This document shows positions 27,110-34,882 of a stretch of 64,000 bases of DNA, one piece after another. Every line of letters begins with the position of its first letter. Positions within the stretch are counted from its first letter, which is position 1. Origin of the DNA: Janthinobacterium sp. B9-8 (GTDB lineage: Bacteria > Pseudomonadota > Gammaproteobacteria > Burkholderiales > Chitinibacteraceae); the NCBI RefSeq assembly GCF_000969645.2, contig NZ_CP014222.1, positions 4,095,740-4,159,739 on the forward strand. The letters run 5' to 3'. Made by a program: the position numbers and the translations under genes. The notes below the pieces were generated by a model, which was given only the letters and a program-made list of their open reading frames with translations, was not told where the DNA came from and made no database searches.

Positions 27110-28390
27110 TCATTGTTGAGCGCGGCTTTCCGGGCTAGCTAATGGCAAGCAAATACGAAACAGGCTGCCTTGGTCTGGCGTGCTATTTAATACTATGTGG
27201 CCGCCGTGGTCTGAGATGATTTTCCAAGCCAGAGAAAGCCCAAGGCCCGTTCCGCTGCCTACGGGGCGAGTGGTAAAAAATGGCTCGAAAACTCTTGATT
27301 GTAGTTCTGGTGGTATGCCGCAGCCGTTATCCTCAATATCTATCCAGACCCAGTTTTTGTCGCTGCCTGTGCGCAAGGTGATTAATCCTTGGCCGCTAAT
27401 GGCTTGTGTGGCATTGGTCAGCAGATTAAGAAAAACTTGATTGATCTCTGCTAAATGACATTGCAGCAGAGGGATCTTGCCGTATTCGCGCTGGATAAGG
27501 GTGTCGGGGCTGAGCGTACTTTGAATAATCTGCAGGGTGCTCTCCAGCCCTTTGTGCAGATCAGCCATTTGCTCGCTCGCCTGATCAATTTGAGAAAAAT
27601 ATTTCAGATTTTGCACAATATCCCGTACACGCCGTAGCCCATCGCGGGATTCATTAAGGAGCTGCTGGCTGTCTTCACGCAGATAGGGAATATCCCGTTC
27701 CTGATAGAGCCGCTTGATTGCTGCGAGGGCGCTGGGGGAGAGCATTGTTTCGGCAGCGGTGTAGGCGTCGAGCACGCTTAATATATCGTTGATATATTCG
27801 CCCATGGTTCTTAAATTGGCGCTGACAAAGGCGATGGGATTATTGATTTCGTGGGCGATACCCGCAGCAAGCTGGCCGATAGAGGCCATTTTTTCGCTTT
27901 GTAGTAATTGGCTCTGGGTATCTTCGAGTTTTTTGAGCAGGCGGGCTTGTGCACGGTTGGCGCGTACCAGCTCGCGTTGTTTATCGGCGAGTTCCTGATT
28001 TAAGGTGAGCACGGTTTGGATAAGCTGCTCGTTTTCTTTTATATCGTATTCACTAATCAATTCGATATTGCTGTTACGGCAATAGACCAAGCCTACCTGA
28101 GAATGCCCAAGGCCTTGGCTATCTAAAAAATTAAGAATGCCCCGGTGTAAAACGCCATCCTCACTGTGCGCTATTCGGGCGGTAAGGGTGTTGAAATCGG
28201 GGTTAATCATAAATGGGGTGATATTGTCTGCTCTGGAGGCTGGGTCTTGCTGCAGTAGCTGATAGAAACCATCGTTGGCGTCGATGATCGTGCCCTCGGT
28301 GCTGAGGATGGCATAGCTGACTGAAACCAGCGCTCTAAGCATGGGGGGAATCATGGCACGGGGGTGCGGTGGGGCAGAAGGGATGGACAT
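27110..28390 (-). CDS. PAS-histidine kinase coupled to the cobalamin-binding protein
   Basis: A 426-residue soluble histidine kinase. A PAS-like domain lies at about residues 15-125 and a coiled coil at about 125-175. A HisKA helix carries the phospho-acceptor in GIAHEINNPIAF. The ATPase domain has an N box (NLLTNATQAI), a G1 box (DNGCGIPPE), an F box (FEPFFTT) and a G2 box (GSGTGLGLSLAW). No transmembrane helix is seen, so input must be cytoplasmic. Its ATG overlaps the stop of the cobalamin-binding gene by one base (TGATG), which implies coupled synthesis and probable partnership. The kinase core closely resembles those at 33190 and 34883. Confidence 0.9.
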   Translation of the reverse strand: MSIPSAPPHPRAMIPPMLRALVSVSYAILSTEGTIIDANDGFYQLLQQDPASRADNITPFMINPDFNTLTARIAHSEDGVLHRGILNFLDSQGLGHSQVGLVYCRNSNIELISEYDIKENEQLIQTVLTLNQELADKQRELVRANRAQARLLKKLEDTQSQLLQSEKMASIGQLAAGIAHEINNPIAFVSANLRTMGEYINDILSVLDAYTAAETMLSPSALAAIKRLYQERDIPYLREDSQQLLNESRDGLRRVRDIVQNLKYFSQIDQASEQMADLHKGLESTLQIIQSTLSPDTLIQREYGKIPLLQCHLAEINQVFLNLLTNATQAISGQGLITLRTGSDKNWVWIDIEDNGCGIPPELQSRVFEPFFTTRPVGSGTGLGLSLAWKIISDHGGHIVLNSTPDQGSLFRICLPLASPESRAQQ

Positions 28391-29430
28391 CAGCTGGTTT
28401 CTATTTGAGCAAGATCAGCAGAAGGAGACCAACTATCGGCCTTCAGCGTGCGCCACATTTCGCTAAGGGCGTTGGTGCTGAGCCCTCCTATCATGATCTG
28501 CGGGCGGTGTTCGCCAAATTCTCCGTGAATGGCTGCAATGGTTCGCCTTAAAGTCTCTAAATGCTGGGCTTGAGAAATTGACAAACCCACTAGCTCCGGG
28601 TGCCAAGCTGAAATCTGTGCGAGCAAAGCAGTTATGGGCAGATTTGCCCCTAACTGTTGTACTTCCCACCCTGCTAATTCGAATGAATCAGCCACCATAC
28701 ATATACCGATCGAGTGCAAATTGCCTTCTACGCAGGCAAATAGCGCTCGTTTTCCATTTGGAGGGGAAAAGTCAGCAATGCTGAATGCTTGTGTTAGCTC
28801 ATTTTGCACAATGGCGGTCGCCAGATGTTCTTGGGCTACGCTAATTCGGTTTTGTTGCCAAAGATGGCCAACCTGATACATAGAGGGCTGTAAAAGGTGG
28901 GTCGTAATATCTAAATACTCTGCCCCATCAAGGTAGGCCTGATGCAGCAGCTCATGGGTTTCACGAACATTGCCTGCGACTAGTTTATCAGTCAGTGAAC
29001 TAGTGGCTTGGTGGGGTATAGGCAGGCACTGCATAAATGCGGGTATTTGTGTTGATACTCTTGCTGTAGAAAGTGCACTGCTGGCATCGTTGAAAATTGC
29101 TAAAACAGTGGCGTGATCAATGGGGCAGAGTTTGTGCTCAAAATAGTTGGCCAGCCAGTGCAGCGATTCGCCAAGCGAGTTGCTGGGCACATTGCGTGCA
29201 GCCAGCACACTATCAAGCCAGCAGATGTATTCGCTAAAGGGTTTGCTATTGCCACTACTTAAAGCGCCAGTTAAGAATGAGATATGGAGTGCAATATCGG
29301 CTCGGCAGCTGCGTTTACCCTTGTCGCCAAAACGATGTTGCAGGTCGGGATGGGTGACGTAAATTCTAGCTGTGGCATAGTCTGCGGCCGCATCGCAGTG
29401 CTCGTGGAGGATCTCGCTGAGAATGGCCAT
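28390..29430 (-). CDS. Cobalamin-binding, CarH-type light-sensor domain protein
   Basis: A 346-residue protein. Residues about 140-220 form a helical B12 cap with VGHLWQQNRISVAQEHLAT. Trp, nine residues, then Glu-His is the signature of AdoCbl photoreceptors of the CarH/LitR family. A Rossmann-like cobalamin domain follows with NLHSIG in place of (D/E)xHxxG, keeping the cobalt-ligand His, then LGANLP and IMIGG. The usual MerR DNA-binding domain is absent. It is replaced by about 130 unrecognised, mostly helical residues. The start at 29430 has AAGGA upstream. The gene overlaps the kinase gene, so the output is probably a kinase rather than DNA. Light sensing is inferred from the motif. Confidence 0.82.
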   Translation of the reverse strand: MAILSEILHEHCDAAADYATARIYVTHPDLQHRFGDKGKRSCRADIALHISFLTGALSSGNSKPFSEYICWLDSVLAARNVPSNSLGESLHWLANYFEHKLCPIDHATVLAIFNDASSALSTARVSTQIPAFMQCLPIPHQATSSLTDKLVAGNVRETHELLHQAYLDGAEYLDITTHLLQPSMYQVGHLWQQNRISVAQEHLATAIVQNELTQAFSIADFSPPNGKRALFACVEGNLHSIGICMVADSFELAGWEVQQLGANLPITALLAQISAWHPELVGLSISQAQHLETLRRTIAAIHGEFGEHRPQIMIGGLSTNALSEMWRTLKADSWSPSADLAQIETS

Positions 29431-29455
29431 GATGGTTTTCCTTGTGCAGCAGCTT

Positions 29456-29755
29456 TCAATCACAAAGTAAGTTGAAGTATTCGATGTGCGTTGTGCCGGG
29501 CACCAGTTTCAGGTTTTTGGGAATGTTTTGATGGGATTGCCGATAGTTATGGCTGTGGTGCCAGCTATGAAAGCTTGCTGCGTTTTGCCACCAAGTGATG
29601 AGCATAAATTGCGTGGGATCTGATGCAGGGTTCCATACCTCCATCCGTATAAAACCTTCGCTGCCATCTACCAAATGGGGGCGCTGCAGAAAGGCCTCTG
29701 CAATCGCATCATGGGTATGATTCGCTACTGTAAAGTGGCTTATGGCAATAAACAT
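29456..29755 (-). CDS. Antibiotic-biosynthesis-monooxygenase (ABM) domain protein
   Basis: A 99-residue single-domain protein of the dimeric alpha-beta barrel superfamily: MFIAISHFTVANHTHDAIAE, then EGFIRMEVW, then FMLITWWQNAASFHSWHHS. The family includes quinol and heme monooxygenases, and the substrate cannot be told. A ribosome-binding AAGGA precedes the ATG. It ends 25 bases before the cobalamin-protein start on the same strand, so it is probably the first gene of that operon. A His-rich stretch near its middle (HSWHHSHNY) is notable but unassigned. Confidence 0.75.
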   Translation of the reverse strand: MFIAISHFTVANHTHDAIAEAFLQRPHLVDGSEGFIRMEVWNPASDPTQFMLITWWQNAASFHSWHHSHNYRQSHQNIPKNLKLVPGTTHIEYFNLLCD

Positions 29756-29947
29756 GGATGTCCTTGCTGCGCGCGGGTATCTGGAAGTTATGTGCTGAAT
29801 AGTCGGTGGTCAGCCTGCTTGAGTCATGAGTGATGAAGCGCAATAAGAAAGATAGAATGAGTGTAGTTTGAAATGGCCAAGCGTACAGCAGATTAGGGGC
29901 TTATCTTGGTGAATAGTGGGCGCGTGGTGTTTGCTGGCGGGCATAAA

Positions 29948-29973
29948 AAAATCCCACCGCTGGGTGGGATTTT
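29948..29973 (-). terminator. Intrinsic terminator after sspB
   Basis: An 11-bp stem (AAAATCCCACC, 29948-29958, with GGTGGGATTTT, 29963-29973) lies directly downstream of the sspB stop on the minus strand. Confidence 0.85.
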
Positions 29974-29975
29974 AA

Positions 29976-30377
29976 TTATTTCACAATCCGCAGCTGCGGC
30001 TTGCCACTAGGGCGGGGCGGGGTGTCATCCGGGCCGTTATCTGGTGTTTCTGTGGTTTCACTCGGGCCTTCGTATTCAAAGCCCATTCCTTCACCGTTTT
30101 CACGTGAGAAAATAGAAACCACACAACCTATCGGCACCAGAATCTCTCTGGAAACACCGCTAAAGCGCGCTGAAAAACTGATGTAGTCGTTACCGATGCT
30201 CAGATTGTGCGTGGCGTTATAGCTAATATCCAGCACGATCTCGTTATTTTTAACGTGCTCCATCGGCACTTGCATCTTACCCATAACCCGCACAACCAGA
30301 TAGGGCGTGTAGCTATGGTCCGAACACCATTCATGCAGTGCGCGAATTAAATACGGTTTGGTAGATACGGTTTGCAT
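29976..30377 (-). CDS. sspB: ClpXP adaptor SspB
   Basis: Adaptor that brings ssrA-tagged and other proteins to the ClpXP protease. The 133-residue protein has the folded domain at about 1-105 (KPYLIRALHEWCSDHSYTPYLVV, abridged in family comparison), an acidic Pro/Thr linker, and a C-terminal LRIVK that matches the ClpX-binding tail of SspB. GGAGAG precedes the ATG. It follows sspA on the same strand, the usual pairing. Confidence 0.95.
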   Translation of the reverse strand: MQTVSTKPYLIRALHEWCSDHSYTPYLVVRVMGKMQVPMEHVKNNEIVLDISYNATHNLSIGNDYISFSARFSGVSREILVPIGCVVSIFSRENGEGMGFEYEGPSETTETPDNGPDDTPPRPSGKPQLRIVK

Positions 30378-30398
30378 AGACTCTCCGGGAACTAAAGC

Positions 30399-30424
30399 GG
30401 GGTGAGCCGTGTCCGTATCACCCC
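30399..30424 (-). promoter_or_regulatory. Hairpin in the sspA-sspB gap
   Basis: A 7-bp perfect stem, GGGGTGA (30399-30405) with TCACCCC (30418-30424), lies in the 56-base gap between sspA and sspB. It lacks a T run, so it may be an RNA processing or stability structure rather than a terminator. Confidence 0.35.
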
Positions 30425-30433
30425 TTTGAGCTA

Positions 30434-31039
30434 TTACTTACGCATCGCTTTTTCGTTCGCAGTCAGCGAATCGATAAAGGCTTGACGGCTAAACAGGCGC
30501 TCACCATATTTCATGATTGGCGCAAGTGCCTTGGTTACTTCAATACCGTAGTGCTCAAAGCGCCAGATCAGTGGCGCAATTGCTACGTCGAGCATCGAGA
30601 ATTCTTCGCCCAGCATAAATTTTTGCTTAGCAAATAAAGGTGCGATTTGGGTGAGGTTGTCGCGAATCGTTGCGCGGGCCTTTTCCATTTCTTTTTTTGT
30701 AGTGCCGCTGGTTTCTAGTGTTTTTACATGGATAAACAGCTCGCGCTCGAAGTTAAATAACATCAGACGGGCACGGGCGCGCATCACAGGATCTGCTGGC
30801 ATGAGCTGCGGATGTGGAAAACGCTCGTCGATATACTCATTGATGATGTTTGATTCATACAACGTTAGATCGCGTTCAATCAGCACAGGGACTTCATTGT
30901 ACGGATTCATCACCGCCAGATCTTCTGGCTTGCTGTGAACATCAACGTCAATGATTTCGAAATCCATGCCCTTTTCAAACAGGACAATGCGGCAGCGGTG
31001 ACTGAACGGGCAGGATGTACCGGAATACAGCTTCATCAT
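30434..31039 (-). CDS. sspA: Stringent starvation protein A (GST fold)
   Basis: RNA-polymerase-associated protein with a glutathione-S-transferase fold but usually no GST activity. The start MMKLYSGTSCPFSHRCRIVL opens a thioredoxin-like domain with NEVPVLIERDLTLYES at the usual GST site. A helical domain follows. The length is about 201 residues from 31039, and the frame is open a further six codons to 31057 without a better start. sspA normally follows petC, but here the 8-kb signalling block lies between them. Confidence 0.94.
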   Translation of the reverse strand: MMKLYSGTSCPFSHRCRIVLFEKGMDFEIIDVDVHSKPEDLAVMNPYNEVPVLIERDLTLYESNIINEYIDERFPHPQLMPADPVMRARARLMLFNFERELFIHVKTLETSGTTKKEMEKARATIRDNLTQIAPLFAKQKFMLGEEFSMLDVAIAPLIWRFEHYGIEVTKALAPIMKYGERLFSRQAFIDSLTANEKAMRK

Positions 31040-31245
31040 GGTGACGGATCTCTGCAAAAGTATATTAATCGCAGCATTCTACGCATTTTGAAAGCGTTAA
31101 TCCAGCTAACGAGTATAATGTGTTGATTTTTAAATGAAAAATGTAAAAAATGCCAAGCGCGTATTGATCACAAATTGCGATGCTTTCAGGCTTGAAAATA
31201 ATAATGCTGTGCTGCTTTAGTATTAAATTACTTTGTTTGATCTGC

Positions 31246-31794
31246 TTATTTGTCATTAATCAGCACCGAGCCATCGGGTCCCCAATTAACACGGGTAATG
31301 CCTGGCATGGCGTCTTCTAATCGTTTTAGTTCTGTATCTTTACTTTGTGTTTGGCTGCGGATAAGCCTTAATTCATCGGCTAGCTTTTGATTTTCTACGC
31401 ACACTTTCTGAAAGCGTAATGCACCAGCCACCGTAGAGCGTAGCTCGAAATCATTCCAGGGTTTGCTTAAAAAGCGGTAGATCTCAACCTCATTGATGGC
31501 CAGAACCAAGCCCGCCAAATCGGTCATACCGGATAAAATAATGCGAATACAATCGGGCTGCCTGTAGCGAAAATCGGTGAGAAACGCCACGCCATCCAAA
31601 TCGGGCATGCGGTAATCAGAGATCACCAAATCAAAGACTTTGGTTTCGCTGGCCAGTAGTGCGGCTCTGGCATCGGTAAACGTGTGGATATCGTAAGCGG
31701 CAGAGGTGCCGTCAAACTCATCTTTGGCATTGAGTGTGCGTTTCAGCGAGGACAGGATGTTCGCTTCATCATCAACAAGTAGTATGCGGGCCAT
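31246..31794 (-). CDS. Single-domain response regulator
   Basis: A 182-residue receiver with ILLVDDEANILSSL, phospho-acceptor in LVISDYRMPDLDG, the Thr/Ser position in ILSGMTD and the Lys in SKPWNDFE. A short coiled-coil tail (about 130-165) follows instead of an output domain. The RMP and KPW motifs are those of RpfG-type regulators. Its ATG overlaps the stop of the REC/HD-GYP gene by one base (TAATG). It is the last gene of the minus-strand signalling block and could pass phosphate on or bind the neighbour. Confidence 0.9.
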   Translation of the reverse strand: MARILLVDDEANILSSLKRTLNAKDEFDGTSAAYDIHTFTDARAALLASETKVFDLVISDYRMPDLDGVAFLTDFRYRQPDCIRIILSGMTDLAGLVLAINEVEIYRFLSKPWNDFELRSTVAGALRFQKVCVENQKLADELRLIRSQTQSKDTELKRLEDAMPGITRVNWGPDGSVLINDK

Positions 31795-33122
31795 TATTTC
31801 ACCTGAATATAAATTTCTAAGCTGATGTTGTCGGCGATTTCAAAGGCGCGGATCTGATTAACCAGTCGTTGATCAAGCACATGATCTTTGGCTAGCAGCA
31901 TGACATCCGAAGCGATTAAATCTCGAGATAGCGTCATTTGTGGTTTTAAATCTTTGCTTCTGATCATTTGCTCGCTAATTTGCGGCGTATTTTCCGGTTT
32001 AGCCACGACGGTGCAAAAAGCGTCTACCACCTTGGGGTCATAACGTTTACCGTTACTGCTTTCTATATTTTTAATAGCTTCATTACGCGACATAGGCTTG
32101 CCGGTAAGAAAGCCCGCTTGTAGTGCTTCAAAATCACGGCACAGACTTAAAATTCGTGCGCCAATTGGAATCTCGCCCCCCGCCAGCTTATCGGGGTAGC
32201 CCAGCCCATCGTAGCGTTCATGCTGGCTGCGTATGGTTTGTGAGGCGTTTTGTAATTGCTCTAAGGCCATAAGTGCAGCATGCCCTTTGCTGGGATACGT
32301 GCCATACACATTGCGCTCTTGCAGATTCATTTCTACATAGGGCTTGGCGAGGAGCGCATCAGGTAAGCCTATTTTGCCTATGCAATGCAGCAGGGCCGCA
32401 ATAAAAGCATCCTGAACTTCAGCTTCGGGCAGCTTGAGCTGTCTTGCGACTTGCCGGGTTAGATCTGCAATTACTCTGGCGTGCCCAGCCAGTTTATCGG
32501 CCCGCATTTCCATTAAATTGGCAAACACCTTAATAGAGGTAATAAAGCCTTTTTTTAGTTTATCGTGAGTCATATTTAATTCTTGCATGGTCATTTCTAG
32601 CTCTGCCGTACGAACTTTGACCTGGCTTTCTAGCGAGCTATTAAGCTGCTGTAGCGTTTCATTCTGTCTTTGAACAATCGAGCTGAGCTGGCTTTTTTCT
32701 TTTTCTAAGCGTTTAACCGTCAGCGCATCATCGACGATGCGCAGCATTTCTTCATCATCCCAAGGCTTAGATACATAGCGGTGAATGCGTGCTTTATTAA
32801 TGGCATCAATAGTGGAATGGATATCTGCATAACCGGTCAGTAAAATACGTGCGGTATCAGGCCAGTAATCTAAAGTGATTGCTAAAAATTCGGCGCCTGT
32901 CATTTCTGGCATGCGCATATCAGAAATAATCAAATCAACTTTTTCTTGCCCCAGTATGACCAAGCCTGCTGCACCACTTTCGGCTGTGAGAATAGTGTGG
33001 CCGGTTCTGCGTAACAGGCGGCGTAGTGCAGCAAGAATATTCACCTCGTCGTCTACGCATAGCACGGTGAAGCTTGGTGCTGAAGGCGGCTCCGCTGGCT
33101 CGAGATGAATAAGTTCTGACAC
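31794..33122 (-). CDS. Response regulator with degenerate HD-GYP domain
   Basis: A 442-residue RpfG-like protein: receiver (about 18-135, with DVD-type VDDEVN start, DMRMPEMTG and SKPWDDEE), coiled coil (about 140-190), then an HD-GYP domain. HD-GYP proteins normally break down cyclic di-GMP, but key metal ligands are altered here. The HD pair is His-Cys in ALLHCIGKIG, the HPxxG block reads YPSKG, and the final D..DAL block reads RDFEALQ. The GYP region itself (HERYDGLGYPDKLAGGEIP) is intact. It is therefore probably a binding or signalling module rather than an active phosphodiesterase. Confidence 0.88.
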   Translation of the reverse strand: MSELIHLEPAEPPSAPSFTVLCVDDEVNILAALRRLLRRTGHTILTAESGAAGLVILGQEKVDLIISDMRMPEMTGAEFLAITLDYWPDTARILLTGYADIHSTIDAINKARIHRYVSKPWDDEEMLRIVDDALTVKRLEKEKSQLSSIVQRQNETLQQLNSSLESQVKVRTAELEMTMQELNMTHDKLKKGFITSIKVFANLMEMRADKLAGHARVIADLTRQVARQLKLPEAEVQDAFIAALLHCIGKIGLPDALLAKPYVEMNLQERNVYGTYPSKGHAALMALEQLQNASQTIRSQHERYDGLGYPDKLAGGEIPIGARILSLCRDFEALQAGFLTGKPMSRNEAIKNIESSNGKRYDPKVVDAFCTVVAKPENTPQISEQMIRSKDLKPQMTLSRDLIASDVMLLAKDHVLDQRLVNQIRAFEIADNISLEIYIQVK

Positions 33123-33189
33123 AATTTTTTCCTTTTTTAATTAAGAATTAATTAATAGGTGGTGATTTTATAGAATACTTTTTTATAAA

Positions 33190-34839
33190 TCATTCTTGCT
33201 TAATTGGTAGCCAAATATCGAAAGTGGTCCCTTCGCCTAATATACTGTGAACATCAATATGCCCATGATGTTCTTTCACAATTCCGTAAGAAAGAGATAA
33301 GCCTAAGCCCGTACCCTGACCTATCGGTTTGGTTGTAAAAAAAGGATCAAAAATCCGGTTTACATGTTCAGCAGCAATTCCCTTGCCATTATCACTAAAT
33401 GAAATGCACACTTGTTCATCTTTGCGCCGGGTTCTAATATAAATTTTCCCTTGCTTTTCAATCGCATGGCTGGCATTAACCAGCATGTTTAAGAATATTT
33501 GATTTAATTGAGAAATTACACAGGTTACTAAAGGTAAGTCGCCATACTCTCTTATTACTTCAGCTTTATATTTTATTTCATTTTGCACAATATTTAATGT
33601 GCTGTTTATGCCCGCATGAATATCGGCTTCTTCCCATTTTTGGTTTGAATCGATTCTTGAAAAATCTTTCAGGTTTTGAACGATATTTTTAACTCTTTTT
33701 ATGCCTTCTCTTGATTCATTTATTAATGAATTAATATCTTCTTTTATAAAATCAAAATCAATTTTTTTTCTCTCATTGATCAGAATGGTATGCTCTTCCA
33801 TATGTGGATGAATGGTGGATTCATATTTATCAATTAAGTAAAATATATCACTTAAATAGCCATCTAAGGCCCCAAGATTAGAGCTGACATAACCTATTGG
33901 ATTGTTAATTTCATGTGCAATACCTGCCGCCAGCTGTCCTATTGAGGCTAGTTTTTCTGATTGGAGTAATTGGCTTTGAATATTCCGTAGCTGGTCATTA
34001 AGTGTGATGAGCTCAGCATTTCTTTTTTCTAAGGCAAGGGTGTTTCTATGTGATTCTTCAACACGTATTTTTACTTCATGCTCTAGTGTTTCTTCACGGT
34101 GTTTACTGGCTGTGATATTAGTGCTTATTTCATAATAATTTTTCTCTTGTCCAGCATAAATATCCATAGGAACAAGTAGTGTTTCCAGCCAATAATCATC
34201 GCCATTTTTTGATTTTGCGTGTGTTTCAAATTGAATGGCTTGCAAAGGGCTTAAGTTTCGTATTGATTCAGAGAAGTGCTGGTCAGGGATTAGCCCAATA
34301 TCGAATCGAGTTAATGACATTAACTCTTGTTTGCTATATCCGGAAAGTAAGCAAAGCGGTTCGCTCACATAGACAAACTGGCCGCTTTCTTTTGTGATCG
34401 CAATTAAGGCATTTTTATTAAGCGCATTTCTTTGAATGTCCATTTCGGACATCATGTTTTCCATTTGTTTTAATAGTAGTTTGCTATAAGTAATATCAAT
34501 AGCGAGTGCAGTAATGCCGGTTATTTTTCCATCATTATCATAGTGCGGCAGCCGGTGCAGCTGCATGGTTTTTTCTTGCCCTTCTTTATTTGTAAGGGTA
34601 ATTTCTTCATCGCTTACACCTTTTTCTAAGCTGAATAGATCTCCTTTTTCAATGGTTTTTGCTATTTTTGCTGAGAAAAAATCATGATCATTTTTACCTA
34701 GCCATTCATTACCATCATGCTGGTTAGCAAAACTTTGCCATGCGGCATTGGCCCATACATAGCATAGCTTGGCGTCTTTTTGCCATGCGGGTAAGGGAAG
34801 TTGTGAGCAAATACTGTTAATTAAAATAGGGGTGCTCAT
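33190..34839 (-). CDS. PAS-PAS histidine kinase
   Basis: A 549-residue cytoplasmic kinase. Two PAS domains cover about residues 10-125 and 135-245, a coiled coil lies at about 250-300, the HisKA helix has GIAHEINNPIGYVSSN, and the ATPase domain has NMLVNASHAI, DNGKGIAAEH and GQGTGLGLSLSYG. No transmembrane segment is seen. AAGG precedes the ATG. It lies between the membrane kinase gene and the REC/HD-GYP gene on one strand, with gaps of 43 and 67 bases, so all are probably co-transcribed. Its kinase core is a paralogue of the two other kinases in the window. Confidence 0.9.
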   Translation of the reverse strand: MSTPILINSICSQLPLPAWQKDAKLCYVWANAAWQSFANQHDGNEWLGKNDHDFFSAKIAKTIEKGDLFSLEKGVSDEEITLTNKEGQEKTMQLHRLPHYDNDGKITGITALAIDITYSKLLLKQMENMMSEMDIQRNALNKNALIAITKESGQFVYVSEPLCLLSGYSKQELMSLTRFDIGLIPDQHFSESIRNLSPLQAIQFETHAKSKNGDDYWLETLLVPMDIYAGQEKNYYEISTNITASKHREETLEHEVKIRVEESHRNTLALEKRNAELITLNDQLRNIQSQLLQSEKLASIGQLAAGIAHEINNPIGYVSSNLGALDGYLSDIFYLIDKYESTIHPHMEEHTILINERKKIDFDFIKEDINSLINESREGIKRVKNIVQNLKDFSRIDSNQKWEEADIHAGINSTLNIVQNEIKYKAEVIREYGDLPLVTCVISQLNQIFLNMLVNASHAIEKQGKIYIRTRRKDEQVCISFSDNGKGIAAEHVNRIFDPFFTTKPIGQGTGLGLSLSYGIVKEHHGHIDVHSILGEGTTFDIWLPIKQE

Positions 34840-34882
34840 AGTACGACCTTTATCTTTATAAAAGTTTACTAAACTTCATTCT

